The notes: generated by a model from the letters alone, not told the origin. A stretch of 64,000 nt of DNA from Burkholderiales bacterium PBB1 (GCA_002255905.1 NKIN01000003.1:161925-225924), one strand, 5' to 3'; counted from the stretch's first letter, positions 43,331 through 52,842 are shown. Made by a program: numbers and translations.

Positions 43331-44287
43331 GTGCGTAGTCTGTGTGTGTGGATAGTCTGCTCGGTGATGGGCCTTGCCGCCTGTTCGGTGGAGCCCGATC
43401 TGAGCAGCGTGGCGGCGACGCGGTCGCGGCCCGTGCAGCGCCACGACCTGACGCAGGCAGTCGCCACCAACGGACAGGTGGTGGTGGCGGGCACCCAGTC
43501 TGGTGTGGTGCTGGTCTCGGCCGACCAGGGCACGACCTGGGAGCGTGAGCCAGCGTCCGGCGCATCGATGATCGGCCTCGCCGCCTGCCCAGACGGCAGC
43601 TTCGTTGGCATCGATTTCTACAGCCGCGTCTGGTCGTCGGACGTGGCCGGAAAGCGGTGGACATCGGTCAAGCTGGAACGCCCTCACACGCCGCTGGCGG
43701 TGGCCTGCGATGCGGCGGGTGCGTGGTGGGTCAGCGGCACCGGTTCAGTGATCGCTGTCAGTCGTGACCGCGGTGCTGCCTGGACCGTCACCGACCAGGG
43801 CCAGGACGTGCAGTACACGACCTTGCAGTTCGTCGACAAGGACTTCGGTGTCGCCACCGGCGAGTTCGGCAATGTGCTGGTCACCGAAGACGGCGGCACA
43901 ACGTGGGTCAAGCGGCCTCCGGTGCCGGGCGACTTCTACCCCTACGCGACCCTGTTCGCCAATCGAAACGAAGGCTGGACCAGCGGTATCGCTGGGCAAG
44001 TCATGCAAACACTCGATGGGGGTCGCACCTGGCAGGCGCAGAACAACGCGACCGGCGCGCCGCTGTACAGGCTGTTCATGCACCACGGTGTGCCTTACGG
44101 CGTCGGCGCCGTCGGCACGGTAGCCCGTCTCGACGGTGACACGTGGCGCGCCGTCAGCTACCCCGATGCGATGCCCGCGTCCCTCGGTGCTGGCGTGTCG
44201 CTGGTCGGGCCGAACGCGCTGCTGGTCGGCGGGCCCGTCGGCCTGTTACGCCGAGTTGCCACCGTCTCCACTGACAGCAACCGCTGA
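43331..44287 (+). CDS. YCF48/BNR-type beta-propeller lipoprotein
   Basis: Protein of 318 aa with GTG start preceded by AGGAG. A signal peptide ends in lipobox LAAC (acylated C18), so it is a lipoprotein. Repeated Asp-box-like units are visible (SADQGTTWE, SRDRGAAWT, TEDGGTTWV, TLDGGRTWQ), as in YCF48-like photosystem II assembly factors and BNR propellers. It begins a four-gene block with the RND, DUF1302 and DUF1329 genes. Likely an envelope partner of the RND protein; its function is not established. Confidence 0.88.
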   Translation: MRSLCVWIVCSVMGLAACSVEPDLSSVAATRSRPVQRHDLTQAVATNGQVVVAGTQSGVVLVSADQGTTWEREPASGASMIGLAACPDGSFVGIDFYSRVWSSDVAGKRWTSVKLERPHTPLAVACDAAGAWWVSGTGSVIAVSRDRGAAWTVTDQGQDVQYTTLQFVDKDFGVATGEFGNVLVTEDGGTTWVKRPPVPGDFYPYATLFANRNEGWTSGIAGQVMQTLDGGRTWQAQNNATGAPLYRLFMHHGVPYGVGAVGTVARLDGDTWRAVSYPDAMPASLGAGVSLVGPNALLVGGPVGLLRRVATVSTDSNR

Positions 44288-44331
44288 CCTGCCGCGCAGC
44301 ACTTCTGTTTCCCGAATCCGAGAACATCCTC

Positions 44332-46785
44332 ATGATCGCCCCCGCTCGCAAACTCATCACCCGCATCCTTCATCGCGGAGAAACCTGGCTCTTTGCCAAC
44401 CCGAAGATCGTGCTGTCCATGATCTTCGGGGTCACGTTGCTGTTCGCGCTGGCGCTGCCCAAGTTGCGCATCTACTCCGACTTCTCCGACCTGCTGCCGC
44501 AGCAGCATGCGTACATCAAGGTCTACAACCGCTTGAAGGAAAACTTCGGCGGCGCCAACATGATCGTGATGGCGATCGAGGTCGACCAGGGCACGATCTT
44601 CAACGACAAGACGCTGAAGCTGATCAACGAAGCGACGCAGGGCCTCGACAACCTGCCGAGCGTCAACCACAACCTGGTGTCGTCGCTGACGCATCGCACC
44701 GCGCGCAAGGTTTACCTGTCGCCGGAAGGCGGCTTCGTGTCGGAGTCGTTTTACGACGCGCAAAAGCCCGAGCGCAGCGCCGCCGAGCTGGAGCAATTAA
44801 AGAAGGATGTGGTCGCCAATCCTGCCATCTACGGCCTGCTGGTCTCGCCCGACCTGAAGGCCGCGCTGATCAAGGCGCAGCTCAACGAAGGCGACATCGA
44901 CTACCCCAAGACTTTTGCTGCGCTGCAAAAGTTGCGTGAAACGCTGGCACAGCCCGGTCACGCCATTCATGTGACTGGCAACCCGGTGCTGACCGGCTGG
45001 GTCTACACCTACCTCGGTCAGATCGTCCAGATCCTCGCCTACACGCTGCTGCTGATGGCGCTGCTGCTCATCCTGTATTTCCGCCGCCTGTACGGCATCG
45101 CGCTGCCGCTGCTGGGCATCGCGCTGTCGTCGATCTGTGGGCTCGGGTTCATGTCGATCATGGGCATCAACCTGGAGCCGCTGTCGCTGCCGATCCCGTT
45201 CCTGATCGCCGCACGCGCCACGTCGCACGGTGTGCAACTGGTCTCGCGCTATTACGAAGAACTGGCGATCGTTCACGACAGCAAGAAGGCTGCACGCAAT
45301 TCTCTGGACGCATTGTTCAGGCCGGGCTCGCTGGCGATCATCGTCGACGCGGTAGGCATCGCCGTGCTGGTGCTCGGTGCGGCGCCGTTCAACCACAAGC
45401 TCGGCATCGCCGCTGGCTTCTGGGCCTTCTCGGTGATCTGGACGGTGCACTTCATGGTGCCGCTGGCGCTGACGGTGCTGCCGCAGCCGAAGCAAATGCA
45501 CAACGAGAACGAAGGCGTGCGCAAGGCGCTCGGCCGGATGATGGCCGCCACCGGCGGTACCAATGGTGGCGCGCGCGTGATCCTGCTGCTGGCGCTGGCG
45601 TTGGCGATGGGCGGGGCGTACTTCGTCTCGAAGGTGAAGCTCGGTGAGTCGGAGCCCGGCAGCCCGCTGCTGCACAAGACGCACGATTACAACGTCTCGA
45701 CCACCGCGATCAACAACCGATTTCCAGGCTCAGAAGAGCTGCATGTGTCGGTGCGTACCGACGACAAGGGCGGTATCAAGCGTCCCGAGGTCATGGCCGC
45801 GATCGAGCACTTCCAGGCTCACATGCTGACCGACCCGGGGCTCGGTGGCACGAAAGCGCTTCCTGGCGTCGTGCGCGTGGTCAACCGGCTGACGCATAAC
45901 GACGATCCGCGCTGGTTCCAGTTGCCCGACAGCGCCTCTGAAATTGGTGGGCTGATGTTCGCCTACCTCGCGTCGAGCCCGATCCCCGGCGCGCTGAAGG
46001 AATTCGTCACCGCAGACGAGAACGAGGCCGACGTCGTCTTCTATTACAAGGACCACCAAGCTGACACCGTGGCACGCATCGTCGCGCTGGCGCAAGAAGG
46101 CATCCGCCAGATCGAGCCGCAGGTGCCCGGGCTGCACATCGAGCTCGGTGGTGGAATCATCGGCGTCACCGCAGCAGGCAATCAGGCCCTGCACACCGAC
46201 CACATGATCATCATCCCGGCGGTGATGCTGATCGCCTTCCTGCTGGTGATGGCGTATTACCAGAGCATCCACGCCGGCTGGTTGATGGTGCTACCGATGT
46301 TGTTCTCGACGCTGATGACCTATGCGTACATGGGTTGGGCGCAGATCGGCATCAGCGTCAACACCGTGCCGGTGATTGCGGTGGGTGTCGGTGTCGGCAT
46401 CGACTACGCGGTGTACTTCATGGACCGCATCCGCGAGGAGATGGCGCACACCCGCAACATCCACAAGGCGGTCGTCACCGCGGTCGCCACCACCGGCTAT
46501 GCGGTGTCGTTCACCGCCGCCACCTTGATTGCCGGCGTCGTGCTCTGGATCTTCATGTCCGACCTGCGCTTCCAGTCGGATGCGGCCGTGCTGCTGTCCT
46601 TCATGTTGATCGTCAACGCGGTGGCAGCGATGTTCATCGTTCCCGCATGGTGCGTGGTGTTCAAGCCGCACTTCGTGATCGCGTCGCACTACGGCGCCAA
46701 CGGTGTTCTTCAGGAAGCCCACATGCCCGTCAACTCCCACAAGGAGGTGACCGAGCGATCACACCGCAACGCGGCGGTGACCTGA
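44332..46785 (+). CDS. RND/MMPL-family transporter
   Basis: Inner-membrane protein of 817 aa with the twofold RND layout: a first transmembrane segment near residues 27-45, a periplasmic loop, a bundle of membrane helices, then a repeat. It belongs to the 'exporter of the RND superfamily' group with MMPL-like domains (proton-driven transport of hydrophobic molecules), not the tripartite HAE1 pumps; no membrane-fusion protein gene is near. Neighbours suggest passage of a hydrophobic substrate or cell-envelope lipid; the direction is unknown. Confidence 0.9.
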   Translation: MIAPARKLITRILHRGETWLFANPKIVLSMIFGVTLLFALALPKLRIYSDFSDLLPQQHAYIKVYNRLKENFGGANMIVMAIEVDQGTIFNDKTLKLINEATQGLDNLPSVNHNLVSSLTHRTARKVYLSPEGGFVSESFYDAQKPERSAAELEQLKKDVVANPAIYGLLVSPDLKAALIKAQLNEGDIDYPKTFAALQKLRETLAQPGHAIHVTGNPVLTGWVYTYLGQIVQILAYTLLLMALLLILYFRRLYGIALPLLGIALSSICGLGFMSIMGINLEPLSLPIPFLIAARATSHGVQLVSRYYEELAIVHDSKKAARNSLDALFRPGSLAIIVDAVGIAVLVLGAAPFNHKLGIAAGFWAFSVIWTVHFMVPLALTVLPQPKQMHNENEGVRKALGRMMAATGGTNGGARVILLLALALAMGGAYFVSKVKLGESEPGSPLLHKTHDYNVSTTAINNRFPGSEELHVSVRTDDKGGIKRPEVMAAIEHFQAHMLTDPGLGGTKALPGVVRVVNRLTHNDDPRWFQLPDSASEIGGLMFAYLASSPIPGALKEFVTADENEADVVFYYKDHQADTVARIVALAQEGIRQIEPQVPGLHIELGGGIIGVTAAGNQALHTDHMIIIPAVMLIAFLLVMAYYQSIHAGWLMVLPMLFSTLMTYAYMGWAQIGISVNTVPVIAVGVGVGIDYAVYFMDRIREEMAHTRNIHKAVVTAVATTGYAVSFTAATLIAGVVLWIFMSDLRFQSDAAVLLSFMLIVNAVAAMFIVPAWCVVFKPHFVIASHYGANGVLQEAHMPVNSHKEVTERSHRNAAVT

Positions 46786-46853
46786 GCGAGAGGGTGCAGC
46801 CGCATGGGGGCTGTGACAAAGACCAGAAACCAGAACGACAGAGGAGGCACAAG

Positions 46854-48893
46854 ATGACATCGAAAGGGACAAGTCCCGACATGCATTCACGCATTCGTCG
46901 GGCCATCAAAGGGGCTGCGTTGCTGTGTTTCGCCGGCGCATTCGGACCTGTAGGCGCGCAAACCGCGGCGAACAACCTGCCCGATCTCGGCGAGATCAAA
47001 GACCCGTGGGAGGTGGATTTCTATTACGAAAACGACACACGCGCCCGCGGCAAGGATGCCACCGGCTCGACGGTCGGCCTATCGAAGTTCCGCAATACCG
47101 CACAGATCGACGCAACCAAGAATCTGACTGGCGGCTGGGTTTTCCGCGGGATCCTCCGCGGTACCTTTGACGGCGTCTATCGAATGAACTCGGACGAGTA
47201 TGGCCGTCAGGCCGGCGGCGCCATCACGCTGCAGAGTACCGCCGGTGGTGCGCGGCTGCCCGCAGCGTACGGCGGCCTGGGCGCTTCGTCTGGAGGATTG
47301 GTCGTGGACCACGACACAGTGGCAGGTCTTGGTCTCGTCAACAACAAGTTCTTAAACAGCTCCGATCTGCTGGCCGCCAGTCCTAACAAGGGCCTGCGCG
47401 TGCTTGGCGATCGCTGGCATCCGATCGCCGGCGGAGTGGCATTTGCAACCCCGGTACGACCGTGTGATACCGACCATCGCGGTTGCGCTAATTTCGGAGG
47501 CTATGGCGATCAGGACCGGTCGGACCTCGAATTTCCTGAATTCAACAGTCGCCTCGACTTCATCCGCGAAGCCTATGTGCGGAACACGATCCCGCTTGAA
47601 GAAGGCAAGACCCTGTTCTTGAAGCTCGGCAAGCAGCAGGTGGTGTGGGGTCGCACCGACCTGTTTCGCGTGCTCGACGTCATCAACCCAGTCGACTATT
47701 CGCGCAACAACATCTACGACGAGCTGCAGGACATTCGTATACCGATGTGGATCGCGCAGGCCGAGTACCGCATGGGTGCTGGCGACATCCTGCAGGAGCG
47801 CAACCTGCAGGTGATTTGGAACTTTGACAAATTCAGGCCGAACAACCTCGGGCAGTGCGGCACGGCCAACGTGATCCTCGATGCCGGCTGCCTGTTCCGT
47901 GGCCTGAAGAACCTTTGGGACAACGGTGGAACTGTGGCCAATTTCGCCAACGTTGCTCCGGACACGCTGCTGGCGACCAACTTCGGCCCCGGCCAGATTG
48001 GCCTGAACAGGGTGCACTTGCCCAGCTGGAGCCTGAAGAACACACAGCTCGGCGTCAAGTTCGAGGGCGTGACGAAAGGCGGCGTGTCGTTCTCGCTGAA
48101 TGCGCTGACGTTCCGCTCGCAATTGCCCTCGCTACACGGCGGGAAGCGCGCGGTGAACGCGTTCACCGGTGAGTTCCGCAATGCCTGGCCTTATCTGATT
48201 TCGTTCGACATGGAGTTCCCTCGGGTTCACCTGATCGGCGGGTCGATGGACGTTGCCTTCGAGAGCATCGGTGCTGCAGTTCGGGTGGAGGCCGCGGTGA
48301 CCAAGGGCGAAGAGTTCGCCAACACTCTGAAGCCGCAGCTCTATTCGAAGAACGAGGTCTTCAGAAGCGTTATCGGGATCGACCGGCCAACCTTCGTGCC
48401 GTTCATCAGCACATCGCGCACGACGCTTTTCTCGGGGCAGATTTTCTACCAGCACATCTTCGACCACCAACGCAAGAGCGATCAGTTCGGTCCAGTGGGC
48501 ATGCCCGACTGGGAAGACAACGTCATCGCCACCTTGCTCGTGAAGGCCTTCCTGATGAACGACCGCCTGAGCCCTCAGGTGATCTTCGCGCGCGACTTTC
48601 AGGCCAGAGCAATGGCTGCTGCGCCGTCGCTGGAGTGGCTGTTCAGCGACAACCTGAAGTTCACCATCGGCGGCAACTTCAAGCTAGGAGGCATTGGTCG
48701 CGACAAGTTCGACGATTGCCGAAGCTGCAATCCCTGGGGGCCGTTCACGGCGCCGGTCGGTGACAGCAACCCGACCACCGCCTATTCGCGTGGGCTCGGC
48801 GGGTTCGAGCCGCTCGGGCGCTTCCGTGCCGGGCCGATCGGCGCGGCTTTCAAGGAAGACGAGATTTTCGCGACGCTTCGCTACAAATTCTGA
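46854..48893 (+). CDS. DUF1302 family outer-membrane protein
   Basis: Protein of 679 aa with a signal peptide (ALLCFAGAFGPVGAQ) and a long beta-rich body ending in an aromatic residue (ATLRYKF), typical of an outer-membrane barrel. It starts at the ATG after GAGGAGG. DUF1302 proteins co-occur with DUF1329 and RND genes in many catabolic clusters; the role (channel for hydrophobic compounds) is inferred, not shown. Codon use and GC look somewhat less extreme at its 5' half than in the dmp genes. Confidence 0.9.
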   Translation: MTSKGTSPDMHSRIRRAIKGAALLCFAGAFGPVGAQTAANNLPDLGEIKDPWEVDFYYENDTRARGKDATGSTVGLSKFRNTAQIDATKNLTGGWVFRGILRGTFDGVYRMNSDEYGRQAGGAITLQSTAGGARLPAAYGGLGASSGGLVVDHDTVAGLGLVNNKFLNSSDLLAASPNKGLRVLGDRWHPIAGGVAFATPVRPCDTDHRGCANFGGYGDQDRSDLEFPEFNSRLDFIREAYVRNTIPLEEGKTLFLKLGKQQVVWGRTDLFRVLDVINPVDYSRNNIYDELQDIRIPMWIAQAEYRMGAGDILQERNLQVIWNFDKFRPNNLGQCGTANVILDAGCLFRGLKNLWDNGGTVANFANVAPDTLLATNFGPGQIGLNRVHLPSWSLKNTQLGVKFEGVTKGGVSFSLNALTFRSQLPSLHGGKRAVNAFTGEFRNAWPYLISFDMEFPRVHLIGGSMDVAFESIGAAVRVEAAVTKGEEFANTLKPQLYSKNEVFRSVIGIDRPTFVPFISTSRTTLFSGQIFYQHIFDHQRKSDQFGPVGMPDWEDNVIATLLVKAFLMNDRLSPQVIFARDFQARAMAAAPSLEWLFSDNLKFTIGGNFKLGGIGRDKFDDCRSCNPWGPFTAPVGDSNPTTAYSRGLGGFEPLGRFRAGPIGAAFKEDEIFATLRYKF

Positions 48894-48910
48894 ACAACAG
48901 GAGACATGCC

Positions 48911-50218
48911 ATGAAGACCTCATTCACCGCCGTCGCGATGGCCTGTGGGCTGCTGTGCAGCGCCACATTCGCAGCCACCGAGGCCGACGTCGACGCCTCG
49001 TTCCGGCCTTACAAGTCGGGCGTGCCCAGCTTTCCCGGCCTGACCCCGGGCACCGTGGTCAGCAAAGCCAATGTCGAGCAGTTCAAGGAGGTGCTCGACG
49101 AAGGGCTCTACACGATGGTCAAAAACGGCTGGACCGAACTGAAGGTGGGTGCGACCACGTCGTTCGAAATGGAGCCGAATTACGTGGAAGCGACCCGAAA
49201 AAACATCAACAAGGCCAAGCTCGGTGCAAAGACCGGCGAGATCACCGGATTCGTCGCAGGTCGGCCATTTCCCGAAGAGCCCAGCCTGAGCGACCCGCAG
49301 GCCGGCGACAAGATCGCGTGGAACTACAAGTACGGCATCAACTGGGGCGACAACGCCGCCATCTATCCGTTCTACTGGAAATACCGCAACCTGACGACGG
49401 GCCAGGTCGAGCGACAGATCAAGTTCAACTTCCATTTCCTGAACTTCCAGCACCGCGTGCGCCACGAGCCGATCCCCGAGGTGGTGCCCAACCCTGCCAA
49501 CCTGTTCCGCGGCATTTACGTGAACGTGCTGGAGCCGCAAGACTTGAAGTTCACACAACTGTTGATCCAGATCAATGGAGACGACACCAAGTTGAGCGAT
49601 GCCTACCTGTACCTTGGCTTCCAACGCCGCGTGCGACGGCTGGCCACCGCGCAAACGACCGATGCATTCCTCGGTTCCGATCTGATGATCGAGGACTTCG
49701 AGGGCTACAACGGCCGCATCTCGGACATGAAGTGGACGTACAAGGGCACCAAGAACATTCTGATGCCGTACTACAACCACAACGACCAGAAGCTCGCAAC
49801 CGACATGCCGCCCGAGGCCGACGGCTACAAGTTCATCAACTTCGGCGGGCTTGGCGGATGCTTCCCGGACATCACCTGGCAGTTGCGCAAGGTGTACGTG
49901 GTTGAAGCTGCTCCGGTGAACCCGTCGCACCCGGTCAGCAAGCGTGTGCTCCACATCGACGCGCAGGTCTACAACATCAACCGCACGCTGATATACGACC
50001 GCAAGGGTGAGCTGTGGAAATCCTGGACCATCGGCAAGTCGCATCCCGACCACCATCTGCCGATCAACAAGGGCAGTGGCATCGCCATCGACGACTCGTT
50101 CTCGATGGTCGACGTGCAGAGCAAGCACTGCACGACCGGCCAGTTCAAAGGCCAGATCGACTCGAAGATGAACCCGCCCAGCCTGTTCCAGGTGCAGAAC
50201 CTGCGCGGCGGCGATTGA
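48911..50218 (+). CDS. DUF1329 family periplasmic/outer-membrane protein
   Basis: Protein of 435 aa with a signal peptide ending near SATFA. The family is related in fold to LolA/LolB-type lipid-binding proteins. Features include FQRRVRRLATAQTTDAFLGSDLMIEDFEGYN split over the centre and a conserved aromatic-rich C terminus. The gene lies 17 bp after the DUF1302 gene with an AGGAGA site, and the pair is almost always found together. A hydrophobic-ligand carrier between membranes is a reasonable guess. Confidence 0.9.
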   Translation: MKTSFTAVAMACGLLCSATFAATEADVDASFRPYKSGVPSFPGLTPGTVVSKANVEQFKEVLDEGLYTMVKNGWTELKVGATTSFEMEPNYVEATRKNINKAKLGAKTGEITGFVAGRPFPEEPSLSDPQAGDKIAWNYKYGINWGDNAAIYPFYWKYRNLTTGQVERQIKFNFHFLNFQHRVRHEPIPEVVPNPANLFRGIYVNVLEPQDLKFTQLLIQINGDDTKLSDAYLYLGFQRRVRRLATAQTTDAFLGSDLMIEDFEGYNGRISDMKWTYKGTKNILMPYYNHNDQKLATDMPPEADGYKFINFGGLGGCFPDITWQLRKVYVVEAAPVNPSHPVSKRVLHIDAQVYNINRTLIYDRKGELWKSWTIGKSHPDHHLPINKGSGIAIDDSFSMVDVQSKHCTTGQFKGQIDSKMNPPSLFQVQNLRGGD

Positions 50219-50322
50219 GTCCTTGAGGCGTGGGGTGGGGGATGTTCAATCGGGCCAAGATACCGGTTCATCACGGATGCCGGTGTCCCCCCACCCACAC
50301 CTCTACCTCGCTGCGTGATCCG

Positions 50323-51222
50323 TCACGCTGGCCATGCGTGCATCGCGAAGGCGTTGACCAGAAACTCAATCATCAGGCGGACCTTGGGCGAGACGAACTT
50401 GCGCGAGGGGTAAACCGCGTAGACGCCTAGTTCGACTGAGCGCCAAGACGGCATCAGCTCCACCAGCGTACCGGCCAGCAGGTCCGGTCCGACCAGGAAG
50501 GTGGGTTGCAGCACGATGCCCTGGTGGCGCAGAGCGGCCACGCGGCAGGTGTCGCCGCTATTGGTTCGCAGGCGTGGCGTCACCTTCACTGACGCCACTC
50601 CCTCCGGCCCAGTGAACTCCCACTGCTCGCCCATCGAGAACAGGCTGTACGCCAGCACATAGTGATTGGTGAGGTCGGCGGGATCCGCCGGCTGCCCGTG
50701 CGCTTCCAGGTACGCGGGCGACGCGCACAGCACCAACCGTGTCGACGTGAGCTGCCGACTGACCAGGGACGAGTTGGGCAGGCGGGCGATGCGAACGGCC
50801 ATGTCGAAACCCTCTTCCACGAGATCAACCACGCGGTCGGCCAGCGTCACGTCCAGAGTTACCTTCGGGTGCTGGGCCATGAACTCCGGCCACAGCGGTG
50901 CGAGGTGCAGCAGGCCGAAGGAGAAGGGCACGTTGATGCGCAACAGGCCACTGGCCTCGCCGCTGCGTGAGGTGATCTCCGTCTCGGCCTCGTCGACGCC
51001 GCCCAGCAGTTCGCGGCAGCGTCCATGAAAGACCTCACCTTCCGGGGTCAGCGAGAGCTTGCGGGTGGTGCGATGCAGCAGCCGGACGCCCAACCGTGAC
51101 TCCAGCTCTGCGACATAACGGGAGACCGCTGCCTTCGACATGTCGAGCGCGTCCGACGCCCTGACGAAGCTGCCAGCATCAACCACGGCGGCGAACACAC
51201 GCATCTCCTCGAATCGATCCAT
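50323..51222 (-). CDS. LysR-type transcription regulator
   Basis: Protein of 299 aa (ATG at 51222; a GTG at 51231 is possible). The N-terminal helix-turn-helix is FAAVVDAGSFVRASDALDMSKAAVSRYVAEL. The effector domain resembles the large DsdC/CrgA-like group that controls oxidoreductases. It is divergent from the DoxX gene with a ~107-bp shared region and likely regulates it. It is not of the CatR type found at 34203-35099. Confidence 0.9.
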   Translation of the reverse strand: MDRFEEMRVFAAVVDAGSFVRASDALDMSKAAVSRYVAELESRLGVRLLHRTTRKLSLTPEGEVFHGRCRELLGGVDEAETEITSRSGEASGLLRINVPFSFGLLHLAPLWPEFMAQHPKVTLDVTLADRVVDLVEEGFDMAVRIARLPNSSLVSRQLTSTRLVLCASPAYLEAHGQPADPADLTNHYVLAYSLFSMGEQWEFTGPEGVASVKVTPRLRTNSGDTCRVAALRHQGIVLQPTFLVGPDLLAGTLVELMPSWRSVELGVYAVYPSRKFVSPKVRLMIEFLVNAFAMHAWPA

Positions 51223-51329
51223 TTGTCTCACTTATCGGGACAGTTGATCTCATTCAACCATGTTTATCTCTTGGGCCGCAACTCCTAAAGTCTGGTCATT
51301 GACTAACCACCTCACGATCGGAGCAGACC

Positions 51330-51794
51330 ATGAGCAACACCGCCACCCCCCGCGCCATCCAACGTCTGCTGGCCACCGACGCTGGCTGGGCCCCGCTCGC
51401 CCTGCGCCTGCCCGTCGGTGTCATCTTCGTCGCGCACGGCGCGCAGAAGCTGTTCGGCGTCTTTGGCGGCTACGGCCTGGAAGGTACGGGCCAGTTCATG
51501 GCGTCGCTGGGCCTCACGCCGGGTTATCTGATGGCCTTGCTGGCGGGCAGTGCCGAGTTCTTTGGGGGTCTGGCGCTGCTGTTCGGACTGCTGGTGCGCC
51601 CGGCCTCGGCTGTCCTGATCTTCGCCATGGCCGTCGCCATCCTGTCAGTACACATCAGCCACGGTCTGTTCATGGCCAACAACGGCTACGAATACGCCTT
51701 GGCATTGCTTGCGGTCTCGGTCTCGCTGCTGATCAGCGGTGCCGGCCGGCTGTCGGTCGACGCTGCGCTCGCTGCACGCAGCACGACTCGCTGA
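51330..51794 (+). CDS. DoxX family membrane protein
   Basis: Protein of 154 aa with four hydrophobic segments. The DoxX core is RLPVGVIFVAHGAQKLFGVFGGYG and GSAEFFGGLALLFG. The family includes subunits of quinol oxidases and stress-linked membrane proteins; the activity here is unknown. It forms a pair with the LigB-type dioxygenase 42 bp downstream. DoxX-dioxygenase-LysR trios are common in proteobacteria. Confidence 0.9.
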   Translation: MSNTATPRAIQRLLATDAGWAPLALRLPVGVIFVAHGAQKLFGVFGGYGLEGTGQFMASLGLTPGYLMALLAGSAEFFGGLALLFGLLVRPASAVLIFAMAVAILSVHISHGLFMANNGYEYALALLAVSVSLLISGAGRLSVDAALAARSTTR

Positions 51795-51836
51795 ACGACC
51801 GAGCGATCACCCTACCCAGCCGGGATCACCCACACC

Positions 51837-52619
51837 ATGACTCGCTTACCCAGCCTGTTCGTCTCGCACGGCGCGCCGACATTTGCGATCGAGCCCGGCT
51901 TGGCCGGGCCTAAGTTGACCGCGCTGGGCCAGGCTCTGCCACGACCCCGTGCCGTGCTGGTGGTGTCGCCGCACTGGACGACGCCCAGCCCGCGTGTCGG
52001 CCTGGCCGCCCGGCCACAGACGATCCACGACTTCGGTGGTTTCGACCCTGCGCTCTACGAGATCACCTATCCGGTCGATGGCCACCCGGCGCTGGCGCAG
52101 CGTGCGCTGGAATTGCTGGCCGACGCTGGTTGGTCCCCGCAGTCGGACGAGCGCCGCGGCTTGGACCATGGGGCCTGGGTACCGCTGCGGCACCTCTACC
52201 CCAAAGCGGACGTACCGGCCTTCCAGGTCTCGCTGCCGTCGCGTCTGGACAGCGACGGCGCCTGGGCCTTCGGCGCGGCACTGGCACCACTGGCCGACGA
52301 GGGCGTGCTGATCGTGGGCTCCGGTAGCCTGACGCACAACCTCGCCGAGTTCCGCACAGGTGCTGGGAGCGACGAATCCTATGTCGCCGAGTTTGCCGCC
52401 TGGGTGCGCAATGCCGTCGTTCAGGGTGACAGCGTCCGGCTGCGCCAGACGCTGGCGTTGGCGACACACGCACGTCACGCGCACCCGACCCCTGAGCATT
52501 TTTGGCCGTTGCTTGTGGCAGCAGGGGCAGCTTCTTCAGCCTTGCCGGCCAAGGTAATCGAAGGCGGCATCACCCACGGCGTGCTGTCGATGGACAGCTT
52601 CTTGTTCGGCGCGGCCTGA
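51837..52619 (+). CDS. class III extradiol dioxygenase (4,5-DOPA dioxygenase-like)
   Basis: Protein of 260 aa of the LigB/YgiD family, which cleave catechol-type rings using Zn or Fe. Metal-site histidines are in LFVSHGAPTF, VVSPHWTTP and GSGSLTHNLAEF; the C-terminal GGITHGVLSMDSF is typical. It could act on substituted catechols next to the phenol pathway, but the substrate is unknown. Its end overlaps a broken frame (52617-52744). Confidence 0.92.
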   Translation: MTRLPSLFVSHGAPTFAIEPGLAGPKLTALGQALPRPRAVLVVSPHWTTPSPRVGLAARPQTIHDFGGFDPALYEITYPVDGHPALAQRALELLADAGWSPQSDERRGLDHGAWVPLRHLYPKADVPAFQVSLPSRLDSDGAWAFGAALAPLADEGVLIVGSGSLTHNLAEFRTGAGSDESYVAEFAAWVRNAVVQGDSVRLRQTLALATHARHAHPTPEHFWPLLVAAGAASSALPAKVIEGGITHGVLSMDSFLFGAA

Positions 52620-52744
52620 TCGAGCTCAACTATAGGGAGCACTTCGCGGCGATCCTAGATCGATACTGGCCGCAGTGGCGTGAATCACGGGCGGAGCTGA
52701 ATGCGCTGCCGTTGGGGGCGGAAGGCTGGCACCGCGAAGCCTAG
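52617..52744 (+). pseudogene. possible remnant of a YgjP-type M48 metallopeptidase
   Basis: The frame LIELNYREHFAAILDRYWPQW followed by RESRAELNALPLGAEGWH and a stop resembles the C-terminal end of YgjP/WLM metallopeptidases, where HELxHLxxxNHxxxFW is followed by a W-xx-R-xx-LN segment. The HExxH part and everything upstream are missing, the frame being cut into by the dioxygenase gene. The match is from memory and weak. The rest of 52745-52975 has no gene; it holds the right-end integrase sites and attR. Confidence 0.3.
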
Positions 52745-52822
52745 AGCCTCGGTCAAATCCCATGCCCATGGATCACTTCGGCGCTCGCGCAGGATGTGGG
52801 CCACCAAAGCAGAGCACCTGCA

Positions 52823-52842
52823 TGGGTAACTTTATGGGTAAC
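52823..52842 (+). promoter_or_regulatory. putative integrase arm-type sites, right end
   Basis: TGGGTAAC occurs at 52823 and 52835, twelve bases apart, 41 bp before attR. The same 8-4-8 arrangement occurs at 25161-25180 near the integrase. Agreement of sequence, spacing and orientation at both ends marks this as the other end of the same element. Confidence 0.6.
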
